The position numbers and the translations under genes are program-made. 41,961 nt of DNA, taken from contig JAILQN010000284.1 in the NCBI GenBank assembly GCA_024699005.1, positions 1-41,961 of the forward strand. Direction: 5' to 3'. A model generated the notes under the pieces. That model saw nothing but the letters and a program-made list of their open reading frames with translations, had not been told where the DNA came from and did no database searches. This stretch comes from Clostridia bacterium (GTDB taxonomy: Bacteria > Bacillota_A > Clostridia > Oscillospirales > Acutalibacteraceae). This document shows, in pieces, positions 7,373 through 15,416 of this stretch; within the stretch, counting starts at the first letter, position 1; each line of letters starts with the position of its first letter.

Positions 7373-7873
7373 ATGACAGAATCACTTGCTCAGAATCTGG
7401 TAGAGTTTTTCGGAGATAAGATCCCCGGGGAACTCACGATTTTTATTATCTCACTTCTTCCCATCCTTGAACTCAGGGGCGGGATTATAGCTGCAGCGCT
7501 GCTTAATATACCTATCTGGAAGGCGTTTATAATCTGCTATGTCGGCAACCTTCTGCCAATTCCTTTTATCCTGCTGTTCATAAAGAAGATATTTGAGTGG
7601 CTGCGCAGATTCAGGTTCTTCGCCCGTTTCATCGAAAAAATGGAAGCAAAAAGCGAACGCAACAGAGACAAGATCCTTCGCTATAAGCAATGGGGCCTGC
7701 TGCTGTTTGTAGCCATACCTCTGCCCGGCACCGGCGGCTGGACAGGCGCGCTTATGGCGTCGCTTCTTGAAATAGACATCAAAAAATCCATGCCGATCAT
7801 CGCCATTGGCGTACTGATCGCAGGCGTGATAATGACGATCCTGTCTTACGGCATCAAGGCGATTTTTGCTTAG
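7373..7873 (+). CDS. COG2426-family small integral membrane protein
   Basis: 166 residues with about four hydrophobic segments. It has the family signatures ILELRGGI at 32-39 and PLPGTGGWTGALMAS around 116-130, which mark the COG2426 group annotated as putative small multidrug export protein (Sm_multidrug_ex). A charged cytoplasmic stretch (about 80-105, rich in Lys/Arg/Glu) separates the two membrane halves. The transport role is a family label, not demonstrated here. It follows the NUDIX gene by 16 bp and ends 13 bp before the convergent carboxypeptidase gene, so the two genes form one short operon. Confidence 0.8.
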   Translation: MTESLAQNLVEFFGDKIPGELTIFIISLLPILELRGGIIAAALLNIPIWKAFIICYVGNLLPIPFILLFIKKIFEWLRRFRFFARFIEKMEAKSERNRDKILRYKQWGLLLFVAIPLPGTGGWTGALMASLLEIDIKKSMPIIAIGVLIAGVIMTILSYGIKAIFA

Positions 7874-7886
7874 GTGATGTTCAGAC

Positions 7887-9176
7887 TCAGTATTTTCTTT
7901 TTCTGAGTGTGACTACTACCACCACAGTCAGCGCTCCTGCAACGATAATTCCGTAAAACCATACGGACGTGAAGAGCTTCTTCAGGCAATATGCAACGTA
8001 CATCGACGTGCTGCGTTTGACCGACTCCCCTGCCACAAGCACGACATCAGCGATCGTATCGCCGGCGTATTTGATCTTCGCACTGCCCATTACATCTCCC
8101 TTGCTGACGGGAGCTTTGATCTCCGGATTGACGTCACATTCATAAGCAAAGCTTGCACTGTCCACGTCGTCCATCAGAAGCGCGGTCACTTCCTGGCGCG
8201 GCACAAGCCGCACATGGTCGGTCTGCGCGCTCAGCAGCACCGGCACGTCTTTTATGATGGTGGACGTGTCCGCGACAACCATCAGTTTCATATTGGAAAA
8301 CGCCCATTTGAACATTCTTGTAAGCTCAAATAAAGCGGTTTTGTCGTTTGCGCCGTCATTGTTATAATCGGCTCTCGGCGCGCCGAGAATCACGCCTATA
8401 TACGTATAGCCGTTATACGTGGCAAGAGATACCGCGCAGTTCAGCGCAGCATCCGTGTTTCCGTATTTGAGCCCGTGAGCGTATTTGTAATAATAGGTAT
8501 AGCTTCCGCTGTCAATTATCGACAGATTGGTTGAGAGTTTTCGCTCGGCATGTTTATTTGTGGCGGGAACGATATACTCCACTGTATCGGTCATTTTAAA
8601 AAGCACCTCATTTTCGATGACCTTACGGGCAATTTTCAGCACATCGTTCGCCGTAGTATGATGGCCGGGATCGTCCAGACCGCTGGGATTACCGTAAACC
8701 GTGGACGTGCAGCCGATAGAAGCGGCATAGTTGTCCATCATCTTGACAAAGCCGGATACCGACCCGCCGAAATGTACGGCAAGCACGTTGGCAGCGTCGT
8801 TGGCGCTGTCGACCAGCATACAGTAAAGCAGATTTTCCACGCTTATGACTTCCCCTTCGGAAAGCCCGCATGTGTATCCCGACACATAAGCTATCGCATC
8901 GTAGCTTACTGCGATATTCTCGGACAGATCGGAGCAATGCTCCATAACGACAAGCGCGGTGGTAAGCTTGACAAGCGAACCTGACTGCAAGAGCTCGTCT
9001 GCCCCGCTTGAAAACACCATAATATCTGTATCCGTATTATACAGCAGGTACGCTTTGGCGTTCAACTTGTCCGCAATACGGCTGTTATAATAATCCGCGC
9101 CTGCCCCCGCCGTAAAAACAGCGAGAAGGCTGACAAGCAGTATAACAGAAAGCATCGTTTTTTTAAAGGATCTCAT
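7887..9176 (-). CDS. D-alanyl-D-alanine carboxypeptidase-like protein (S11/PBP5 family)
   Basis: 429 residues from the ATG at 9176. The frame stays open upstream across the divergent neighbour, but only from 9176 does the protein begin with a signal peptide (MRSFKKTMLSVILLVSLL...AGA). The SxxK nucleophile motif is SLVK (Ser67, Lys70) and the SxN motif is SAN (Ser124, Asn126). The third motif, normally KTG, reads K237-Y-G in GLKYGNTDAA. A PBP5-like C-terminal beta domain and a C-terminal membrane helix (about 403-423, then RKRKY) complete the usual DacF layout. The family trims the terminal D-Ala from peptidoglycan stem peptides outside the cell. The Thr-to-Tyr change in KTG leaves activity uncertain. 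The neighbours give no specific hint. Confidence 0.85.
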   Translation of the reverse strand: MRSFKKTMLSVILLVSLLAVFTAGAGADYYNSRIADKLNAKAYLLYNTDTDIMVFSSGADELLQSGSLVKLTTALVVMEHCSDLSENIAVSYDAIAYVSGYTCGLSEGEVISVENLLYCMLVDSANDAANVLAVHFGGSVSGFVKMMDNYAASIGCTSTVYGNPSGLDDPGHHTTANDVLKIARKVIENEVLFKMTDTVEYIVPATNKHAERKLSTNLSIIDSGSYTYYYKYAHGLKYGNTDAALNCAVSLATYNGYTYIGVILGAPRADYNNDGANDKTALFELTRMFKWAFSNMKLMVVADTSTIIKDVPVLLSAQTDHVRLVPRQEVTALLMDDVDSASFAYECDVNPEIKAPVSKGDVMGSAKIKYAGDTIADVVLVAGESVKRSTSMYVAYCLKKLFTSVWFYGIIVAGALTVVVVVTLRKRKY

Positions 9177-9206
9177 ATTCAATAGTACAAAACGGGAGCA
9201 AATGAT

Positions 9207-9905
9207 ATGATTTATATTACCGGAGACACTCACGGAAATTACGACAGACTCTCCGCACGCAGTCTTGCTTTTATGCAGCCGGGCGATACTCTTATCGTAT
9301 GCGGTGACTTCGGTTTTGTGTGGGACGGCTCCCCCAAAGAGGAGTCCATCCTCAGAAAGCTCGGGAACAGAAGATACAGGATCTGCTTCATCGACGGCAC
9401 GCACGAAAATTTCCGTCTGCTCAGCCAATACGCCGATTCAAAATGGCAGGGAGGACTTGCCGCGAGGATAAGCGGAAATCTCTTTCACCTTAAGCGAGGC
9501 TCGGTATACAATATCGAAAACAAAAAGATATTTGTTATGGGCGGAGGCGAACTGCCCGATGCGGAGTACAGGTATGCCGATTCGGCGGACAGCCGCCCGG
9601 AAATGCCGAAAAAAGAAGACTTTTTAAGAGCAGTATCCTCACTTGAAGCCTGCAATTACAAAGTTGATTATATCATAACGCATGAGCCGCCGTCAACTGT
9701 CAGAGAATTTTTAACAATGAAAGATACCGCCGACGCGGCTGTTTCCGCTCTCAATTCCTTTCTGAACGAACTTTCCGTTCAGTGCGATTACGGCAAATGG
9801 TTTTTCGGCAGCATGCATGTGGACAAGATCGTGTCTTCCCGCTCAGGAGCAGTATTCAGGAACGTTGTGGATGCAGCGACCGGAATGCCCGTAAAGCTTA
9901 GGTAA
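9207..9905 (+). CDS. Calcineurin-like metallophosphoesterase
   Basis: 232 residues, cytoplasmic (no signal peptide). Two-metal phosphoesterase motifs are in order: GDTHG (6-10), GDFGF (33-37), GTHEN (64-68, a GNHE variant), ITHEPP (His159) and GSMHVD near 205, where the family usually has GHxH. A GGGE motif at 112-115 resembles single-domain phosphoesterases of phage and Firmicutes. The substrate is unknown. GGGAGC lies about 8 nt before the ATG. Its start is only 30 bp from the divergent carboxypeptidase start, so the two promoters must overlap or lie inside the opposite gene; no clear promoter was found there. Confidence 0.8.
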   Translation: MIYITGDTHGNYDRLSARSLAFMQPGDTLIVCGDFGFVWDGSPKEESILRKLGNRRYRICFIDGTHENFRLLSQYADSKWQGGLAARISGNLFHLKRGSVYNIENKKIFVMGGGELPDAEYRYADSADSRPEMPKKEDFLRAVSSLEACNYKVDYIITHEPPSTVREFLTMKDTADAAVSALNSFLNELSVQCDYGKWFFGSMHVDKIVSSRSGAVFRNVVDAATGMPVKLR

Positions 9906-9933
9906 GCACTGAATAATTCTTGTGCATACATCT

Positions 9934-9952
9934 TGCCGGATCTATTCCGGCA
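9934..9952. other. Intergenic hairpin between convergent genes
   Basis: TGCCGGA, a 5-nt loop TCTAT, then TCCGGCA form a perfect 7-bp stem 29 bp after the phosphoesterase stop. Neither strand has a run of Ts after it, so it is only a weak candidate for a terminator or 3' end stabiliser. Confidence 0.35.
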
Positions 9953-10060
9953 TCTATCACAAAAATGCTCGTTAATACACAAAGTATTGCCTGCGCTTTT
10001 GTTTCAGCTGCCGAAAAAATATCTCGCCAATCTGCATACACCGAATTAATCAGCATTTAC

Positions 10061-11173
10061 TTAGACAGACGCAAATACTTCCGCTGCATCATCCGCCGTA
10101 AAGCCTCCGGGCGAATGGATGAAGCTGTTTATTTTACCCTCCCAGCGGGGGTAATATTTTTTTATATCTTCGGCTGATGCATTGATCCTGACGTCCGTCA
10201 GATCGTCGATCAGTTTTATAAGCTCCGCTTCCGGGGTGCCGCAGGCATCAAAATACGCCCCGGATTTCTCCGGAAGATACTTCTCCGCCCTTTCAAGGAA
10301 TGCCCCTGCGAAAGCCGTACAGGCTCTACCGTGAGGAATTTGATATACTTCGGTCAATGTATAGCCCATAGTGTGCGGAAAGCAGGTTCCTGTTATATTT
10401 ATAGCAAGACCGGCGAAGATCGAAGCCATATAAAGATTTTCCCTCGCAGCATCATCGGGATCGATACCTTTTTTCAGTTTTTCCATTTCGGGAACAACCA
10501 ATGACAATGCTTCGCGGGCGTATAATTCGGAAAGATGATTGCTTGTAGATGCAAAATAGGATTCCGTCGCATGGGCAAAGGCATCCAGAGCGGTGGAAAC
10601 AGTAAAGCCATGGGGCAGCGAACGGGTATAACCGAAATCGCAGAACGATACGGCAGCGCAGCAGTCGTCGCCGCGTACGCTCTTTTTGCGTCCGTCGCGG
10701 CTGTCTGTCAACACTGATACCGCCGTCACCTCACTGCCGGTTCCGGCTGAGACGCCGATAAGTGCAACAGGATATTTTATGCTCCCTCTCTGTTTATCAA
10801 AGATATCTGACGGGACCTTGAACTCCGGATTATTAAGATAGACCGACACAGCTTTCGCCGCGTCCATAGGCGAACCGCCGCCTATCCCAAGCACAAACTC
10901 CGCGCCGAAGCTGCGGGCAAGTTCCGCGCATTCAAAACAACTTGCTGTGAAGGGATTCTGGGTGATCTTATCGTAAATGAAATATTCTGTCCCGCAGTCA
11001 GTCAGCGCCCTGACCGCATCCGAAAGAGCACCAGATCTGACCGCAGATGAAGCGCCGGTTACGATGACAGCCTTTTTCCCGAGCTTTTTAAATACATCCG
11101 CATTTTTTCTGACGCATCCTGCTCCGCAGATAAGCCTTGTCGGCATATATGAACTGATATCGATATTCATCAT
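10061..11173 (-). CDS. Iron-containing alcohol dehydrogenase
   Basis: 370 residues, group III Fe-dependent dehydrogenase. The NAD(P)-binding GGGSPMDAAK motif is at 98-107. The four metal ligands are visible: Asp197 and His201 (DAFAH), His267 (FPHTMGY) and His281 (PHGRA). The family interconverts alcohols or diols and aldehydes in fermentation; the substrate is not determined. A strong ribosome binding site GGAAGGTG stands before the ATG. It is the third gene of the serC-serA run, 65 bp after serA, with a GC-rich hairpin in the gap that may reduce read-through. A link to serine synthesis is not obvious, so it may simply be co-transcribed. Confidence 0.9.
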   Translation of the reverse strand: MMNIDISSYMPTRLICGAGCVRKNADVFKKLGKKAVIVTGASSAVRSGALSDAVRALTDCGTEYFIYDKITQNPFTASCFECAELARSFGAEFVLGIGGGSPMDAAKAVSVYLNNPEFKVPSDIFDKQRGSIKYPVALIGVSAGTGSEVTAVSVLTDSRDGRKKSVRGDDCCAAVSFCDFGYTRSLPHGFTVSTALDAFAHATESYFASTSNHLSELYAREALSLVVPEMEKLKKGIDPDDAARENLYMASIFAGLAINITGTCFPHTMGYTLTEVYQIPHGRACTAFAGAFLERAEKYLPEKSGAYFDACGTPEAELIKLIDDLTDVRINASAEDIKKYYPRWEGKINSFIHSPGGFTADDAAEVFASV

Positions 11174-11197
11174 TATAACACCTTCCGATACGGATAA

Positions 11198-11221
11198 GCG
11201 GGCAGGATTTCTTCCGCCCGC
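11198..11221 (-). other. GC-rich hairpin between serA and the alcohol dehydrogenase gene
   Basis: On the minus strand GCGGGC-GGA, loop AGAAA, TCC-T-GCCCGC gives about 9 bp with one bulged T. Only a short T-poor stretch follows, so it is a candidate partial terminator or processing site that would lower dehydrogenase expression relative to serCA. Confidence 0.4.
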
Positions 11222-11238
11222 AAATCAGTTTTTGTCAC

Positions 11239-12378
11239 TCAGCCTATTTTGCGCGCAACCAGAACGCAGTCCGATACATCCGCCTTCGCCGTATTGTTAT
11301 CACCGTCGATCACGATGTACGAATAAGAGCCCCTTTCTGCGCACGCGCTGTCGGACAGATCCACGCCGGCGGCGGCAAGAGAAGCCTTCAGAGTCTCGGC
11401 TCCGCATTTTGCAATGACCGTCATGCGCTTTCCGCCGGAGTAAGCCTTGGTGATATTCGGATAGTTGACGGAATTGATAACGTCTCCTCTTTCAAGGTAG
11501 GCGGCTATCTGACGTGACGCCATCACCGCGCAATTCTCTTCTGATTCGGGAGTGGACGCGCCAAGGTGAGGCAAGGCGGTCACGCCGTCAACGCCGATAA
11601 GATCTTCCGATGGGAAATCGGTAACGTAAGCCGCCACACTGCCGTCGGCAAGAGCCTTTTTAAGGTCCGCGGAATTCACAAGACCGCCTCGGGCGAAATT
11701 CACTATCCTGACGCCGGGTTTACATTTCGCGATAGATGCGGCGCAGATCGTGTCCTTTGTGGAATCATTGACCGGAGCATGGAGAGTGATGTAATCGCTC
11801 ATGGCGAAGATATCGTCAAGACTGCCTGTGATTTCAACAGCCTTTTCAAGAGTATTTGCCGCTTTGTCGGTAAGATAAGGATCATATCCTATTACATTCA
11901 TGCCCATCCTGACCGCCTGATTAGCCACCAGCACGCCGATAGCGCCCAGACCGAAAACGCCGAGAGTCTTTCCGGCGATCTCTGGCCCTACAAACTGAGA
12001 TTTGCCTTTTTCAATTTTTTTGGCGATGTCATCCTCGCCTTTCAGGCCGTCGGCCCATTCAGCGCCTGCCACGATCTTTCTGGATGCAAGAAGTATACCG
12101 CATACAGTAAGCTCCTTGACTGCGTTGGCGTTCGCGCCTGGAGTATTGAAAACGCAGATGCCTGCTTCGGAGCATTTTTCCACGGGGATATTATTATAAC
12201 CGGCGCCGGCTCTCGCTATTGCGAGCAAAGAATCGGGCATATCCATATCCAGCATGGAAGCGCTGCGCACGATAACGGCGTCCGGAGCCTCCGCACTGTC
12301 CGATATCGAGTATTTATCCGCATCAAGCGAGGCAAGTCCGGTTGCGGAAATCTTATTAAGAGTCAGAATGCTGAACAT
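11239..12378 (-). CDS. serA: D-3-phosphoglycerate dehydrogenase
   Basis: 379 residues. Oxidises 3-phosphoglycerate to 3-phosphohydroxypyruvate, the first step of serine synthesis. Rossmann loop GLGAIG at 143-148; catalytic Arg230 (NFARGG), Glu258 (FPSED) and His271 (LPHLGAS). The NYPNI motif at 305-309, which follows the catalytic core in SerA proteins, is present. Only about 70 residues remain after it, a short ACT-like end (ITKAYSGGKRMTVIAK onward) rather than a well-formed ACT domain, so classic serine feedback may be reduced. The ATG overlaps the serC stop by one base (TAATG), indicating coupled translation and supporting the serine role over other 2-hydroxyacid substrates. Confidence 0.92.
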   Translation of the reverse strand: MFSILTLNKISATGLASLDADKYSISDSAEAPDAVIVRSASMLDMDMPDSLLAIARAGAGYNNIPVEKCSEAGICVFNTPGANANAVKELTVCGILLASRKIVAGAEWADGLKGEDDIAKKIEKGKSQFVGPEIAGKTLGVFGLGAIGVLVANQAVRMGMNVIGYDPYLTDKAANTLEKAVEITGSLDDIFAMSDYITLHAPVNDSTKDTICAASIAKCKPGVRIVNFARGGLVNSADLKKALADGSVAAYVTDFPSEDLIGVDGVTALPHLGASTPESEENCAVMASRQIAAYLERGDVINSVNYPNITKAYSGGKRMTVIAKCGAETLKASLAAAGVDLSDSACAERGSYSYIVIDGDNNTAKADVSDCVLVARKIG

Positions 12379-13460
12379 TATTTATTCTCCTTTTCGAACT
12401 TCGCCATAAAATCAACAAGAGCTTTGACACCCTCATAAGGCATAGCGTTATAGATGGAAGCTCTCATACCGCCGACGCTCCTGTGCCCCTTCAGGTTGAC
12501 AAGGCCGGCTTTTTCCGCCTCTTTGACGAATTTAGCGTTGAGTTCGTCGCTGTCTGTGACAAACGGTACGTTCATTAACGAACGGTCCTCCGGCACGACA
12601 GTGCCGCGGAACATGGATGAGTTATCGAGGTAATCGTAAAGCAGTTTCGCCTTTTCCACGTTGCGCTCGCGCATGGCTTTAAGCCCGCCCATATCGCGCA
12701 GCCACTCCAGAACGAGCTTGGTGATATATATCTGCCAGCAGGGCGGTGTGTTGTAAAGGGAGTCGGCGTCAGCCTGAGTTTTGAAATCGAGCATTGTGGG
12801 GGTACCTTCGCGGGCGTTGCCGACAAGGTCCTCACGGATAACGTCTATAACAAGCCCCGCAGGAGCCACGTTCTTCTGCGTACCGCCGTAGATCATGCCG
12901 AATCTGCTCACGTCCAAAGGTTCAGACAGGAAGCAGGATGAAACGTCCGCGACAAGCGGAACATTGCCGGTATCGGGCAGTTCGTGATAAACCGTTCCGT
13001 AAATAGTATTATTAAGGCAGATATACGCGTAATCCGCTTTGGGATCAAAATCCGCAGCCGTCGTTTTGGGAATATAGGAGAAAGTCTTGTCTTTGGATGA
13101 AGCGACGGCCCTTGTGGAGCCGTATTTGCAGGCCTCCTGATATGCTTTGTTCGCCCACTGACCGGTAATGATAAAATCGGCCTTGCCGCTGCCGTTCATC
13201 AGATTGAGAGGTATGGCAGAGAACTGGGTGGACGCGCCGCCCTGAAGGAAAAGGACCTTGTAATTATCCGGGACTCCAAGGATCTCGCGGAAAAGCTGCT
13301 CCGTGGATTTTATGATCTCGTCAAACACCTTGCTGCGGTGGGACATCTCCATAACGGACTGACCGCAGCCGTGATAATCGAGCATCTCGGCAGCTGCTGT
13401 TTTAAGTACCGGTTCCGGCAGCATAGACGGTCCTGCGGAAAAATTATACACTCTGGACAT
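12378..13460 (-). CDS. serC: Phosphoserine aminotransferase
   Basis: 360 residues from the ATG at 13460, chosen because AAGGAGG stands 8 nt upstream; the longer open frame to 13529 lacks this and runs over the promoter. It transfers an amino group from glutamate to 3-phosphohydroxypyruvate using PLP. The N-terminal NFSAGPSMLP, the QGGASTQF cofactor-binding turn and the PLP lysine Lys196 in GGTQKNVAPAG are present, as is the substrate-binding HRSVGGMRAS near the C-terminus. It is the first gene of the serC-serA unit. The third pathway enzyme, SerB, is not in the operon; an HAD-IB phosphatase lies divergently 200 bp away. Confidence 0.95.
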   Translation of the reverse strand: MSRVYNFSAGPSMLPEPVLKTAAAEMLDYHGCGQSVMEMSHRSKVFDEIIKSTEQLFREILGVPDNYKVLFLQGGASTQFSAIPLNLMNGSGKADFIITGQWANKAYQEACKYGSTRAVASSKDKTFSYIPKTTAADFDPKADYAYICLNNTIYGTVYHELPDTGNVPLVADVSSCFLSEPLDVSRFGMIYGGTQKNVAPAGLVIDVIREDLVGNAREGTPTMLDFKTQADADSLYNTPPCWQIYITKLVLEWLRDMGGLKAMRERNVEKAKLLYDYLDNSSMFRGTVVPEDRSLMNVPFVTDSDELNAKFVKEAEKAGLVNLKGHRSVGGMRASIYNAMPYEGVKALVDFMAKFEKENK

Positions 13461-13490
13461 AAGAATATCCTCCTTGTTTTGTTCTTTAAA

Positions 13491-13518
13491 ATTATAACAT
13501 ATCATTTCAGGATTGCAA
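13491..13518 (-). promoter_or_regulatory. serC: Promoter of the serC-serA operon
   Basis: On the minus strand TTGCAA (13518-13513), 16 nt, TATAAT (13496-13491). The start point would fall near 13484, giving a leader of about 24 nt that contains AAGGAGG. The spacer is one base shorter than ideal. Confidence 0.55.
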
Positions 13519-13601
13519 CGATAATTCAAGCCAACGCATAACAGTAATAAAAAAGCATTTTACGGCATTTTTGTTAAATATTTACAAGCGTTATTTTTTA
13601 C

Positions 13602-13630
13602 TTGCAACATACAATATATTGTGATATATT
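13602..13630 (+). promoter_or_regulatory. Promoter of the HAD/PAP2 operon
   Basis: TTGCAA (13602-13607), 17 nt, TATATT (13625-13630), with a predicted start near 13637 and a leader of about 26 nt carrying GGGAGGAGG before the ATG at 13663. It is divergent from the serC promoter about 85 bp away and uses the same TTGCAA -35. Confidence 0.6.
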
Positions 13631-13662
13631 TTTCCCGGTACGAAACGGGAGGAGGCATATAA

Positions 13663-14265
13663 ATGAACGTATACGATTTTGACAAAACCATATTCGTAGG
13701 CGACAGCGAAGACCGCTTCTTTGAGTACATTTTCAGCAAGCCCGGTTTCGGTCACTGGAAATTATACTGGCATATCATGGATAAACTGTATAAAGCAAAG
13801 ATCCTTTCAAGGACTGCTTCAAGGCAGCAGCAGTACAGATTTCTCAAAGATATACCGGACGTCGACAAAACGGTCGAGGAATACTGGGAAACTGTCTGGC
13901 AGTACATGATGCCATGGTATTTTGAAGTCAAACGGGACGACGACGTAATAGCCACCGGAACTCCCCGTTTTTTGCTGGAACCCGCAATGCGCCGTTTGGG
14001 GCTGACTAACCTTGTCGCGACGGAGATGGACCGGCATACCGGCAGGATCGAAGGCAAATTCGCCATAAAAGCAGACAAACTCGATCATTTTGACAGACAG
14101 TTCGGCAAAGAAAACATCGACAAGTTTTATTCCGACGACTACGCCGACAATTTCCTCGCGCAATATGCGAAAGAGGCTTACGCCTGCAAAGACGGCAATA
14201 TCTATCCCTGGACAGAGTATTTCGAGGCCCATCCCGAGCTTAAAAACAAAGTTCAGTTCCGTTGA
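13663..14265 (+). CDS. HAD-superfamily IB phosphatase (possible SerB)
   Basis: 200 residues. All four HAD motifs are visible: I, DFDKT with Asp5 as nucleophile and Asp7; II, TGTP at 98-101; III, Lys139; IV, SDDYAD with Asp158/Asp159 and Asp162. The DFDKT start and long helical cap (about 15-90) fit subfamily IB, which contains phosphoserine phosphatases and phosphatidylglycerophosphate phosphatases. Two contexts compete: divergence from serCA suggests the missing phosphoserine phosphatase, while the downstream PAP2 gene (36 bp away, same strand) suggests a lipid-phosphate role. Sequence alone does not decide. A very strong ribosome binding site GGGAGGAGG precedes it. Confidence 0.8.
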   Translation: MNVYDFDKTIFVGDSEDRFFEYIFSKPGFGHWKLYWHIMDKLYKAKILSRTASRQQQYRFLKDIPDVDKTVEEYWETVWQYMMPWYFEVKRDDDVIATGTPRFLLEPAMRRLGLTNLVATEMDRHTGRIEGKFAIKADKLDHFDRQFGKENIDKFYSDDYADNFLAQYAKEAYACKDGNIYPWTEYFEAHPELKNKVQFR

Positions 14266-14301
14266 TTCCCGAATCAAATAAAATATAAGGAGATGTAACA
14301 A

Positions 14302-14970
14302 ATGCCTGCAGCGCTTATGACCCTTAACATCGCCGAATGGCTGGACACGTCCTGCCGCGGTTTTGACCTGAGGATCTTTGGGTTTTTCGGCAGTCTTCAT
14401 TCCGAAGGGCTCACAAAATTCATGCAGATCTTCACCGAGCTCGGCGACGCTCATTTCGTGATCCCGATGATGGTCCTGGGGCTTATCCTGTGCTTCTGGA
14501 AGAAGACGCGCAGATACGGCCTGACCATTTTCTTCTCAATCTTTATCGGCACGCTGATAACCAACGCCATTCTCAAACCGCTTATCGACAGGCCGCGACC
14601 CTACGTCTCGCTCTCCGCGAACGAAACGTTCATGCAGTGGTATTACGAGGCGGGAGCTCTCTCCGAAAGCGACAATTCCTTCCCCTCCGGTCACACCACG
14701 GCGGCGTTTGAGATAGCGGTCGGACTTTTCCTTGTCACAAAACGAAAATGGATAACATGGATACTGCCGGTTATCGCTCTTGCTGTGGGCGGATCAAGGC
14801 TTTATCTTATGGTCCATTATCCCACCGACGTTATCGCCGGCATGTGCGCGGGCATCATAGCAGGCGTTCTCGGCTATTGCGTCATGCGTTCGCTGATGAC
14901 GTGGATGGAGCACTCGGACCATGGGTTGGGATACAAACTGAACAATATAAATCTGTTTATAAAAAAATGA
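14302..14970 (+). CDS. PAP2-family membrane phosphatase
   Basis: 222 residues with about five or six membrane helices. The three phosphatase motifs are intact: K-x6-RP as KPLIDRPRP (92-100), PSGH at 128-131, and SR-x5-H-x3-D from Ser165 to Asp176. The type acts on lipid phosphates such as undecaprenyl pyrophosphate (BcrC-like) or phosphatidylglycerophosphate with its active site on the outer face of the membrane. AAGGAGATG precedes the ATG. It is second in an operon with the HAD phosphatase and ends at a strong terminator. Confidence 0.88.
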   Translation: MPAALMTLNIAEWLDTSCRGFDLRIFGFFGSLHSEGLTKFMQIFTELGDAHFVIPMMVLGLILCFWKKTRRYGLTIFFSIFIGTLITNAILKPLIDRPRPYVSLSANETFMQWYYEAGALSESDNSFPSGHTTAAFEIAVGLFLVTKRKWITWILPVIALAVGGSRLYLMVHYPTDVIAGMCAGIIAGVLGYCVMRSLMTWMEHSDHGLGYKLNNINLFIKK

Positions 14971-14983
14971 CAGATATCAAAAA

Positions 14984-15020
14984 ACGTCGGGATCCGCGAA
15001 GGATCCCGGCGTATTGTTTT
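14984..15020 (+). terminator. Rho-independent terminator after the PAP2 gene
   Basis: ACGTCGGGATCC, loop GCGAA, GGATCCCGGCGT form a 12-bp stem with one T-G wobble, followed by ATTGTTTT. It lies 14 bp after the PAP2 stop codon. Confidence 0.85.
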
Positions 15021-15122
15021 AGCTCGGACATGTCAAGTCGGCCGCGGTTATCATAGCGTTTTGTTTATATCATCCCTGCTGCCTTGTGTCACCTGAAACT
15101 GCACTATGAACATGTTATGATT

Positions 15123-15314
15123 CACCGCGGTAGCGCGCGTGCCCCACGCGCCTCATATAATCTGAAACCTTTATCAATGTTCATGCCCTTTTTCGTTCCG
15201 GTTGAACACATGACAGATGGGTCATATTTTTCAACCGCACAAATCGCAGGCAAACGAAAGGTAAATAGTTGTTGTCTGTATTGAGGCGCGTTAAGAACGC
15301 GCGCTACAGCGGCG
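15123..15314. repeat. MITE-like element with long terminal inverted repeats
   Basis: Two arms of about 37 bp (15123-15159 and 15277-15314) are imperfect inverted copies. They share the blocks GTAGCGCGCGT and ACGCGCCTCA; the 5 bases between these blocks differ (GCCCC versus the complement of TAAGA). Each arm can also fold on itself through GCGCGT/ACGCGC. The 117-bp interior has no credible reading frame. The arms are far more GC-rich than the AT-rich surroundings. The size and layout suggest a non-autonomous mobile element or a dispersed intergenic repeat. The rest of the gene-free stretch from 15021 to 15416 shows nothing else recognisable. Confidence 0.6.
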
Positions 15315-15416
15315 TTTTAAAACAAATCACTTTCAAAACAAAGAGCATGGATGCAACAATTAAAATGAAATAAGGTACGGTCGTTCAGATGGCATTTTCG
15401 GATACGGTATATATTA

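Noticed and set aside
7885..7908. ACTCAG/CTGAGT hairpin at the convergent gene ends as a terminator
   Set aside because: It lies inside the carboxypeptidase coding sequence, has a 12-nt loop and only 6 bp, so it is too weak to claim.
9177..9428. Upstream extension of the D,D-carboxypeptidase frame (84 extra residues)
   Set aside because: It covers the start of the divergent phosphoesterase gene and would place residues before an obvious signal peptide; the ATG at 9176 explains the protein.
13461..13529. Longer SerC start
   Set aside because: The extension reads through the ribosome binding site and the -10 box, and SerC proteins begin at the MSRVYNFSAGP-type sequence.
15123..15314. CRISPR-like repeat
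   Set aside because: Only two copies, inverted rather than direct, with no regular spacers and no cas genes.
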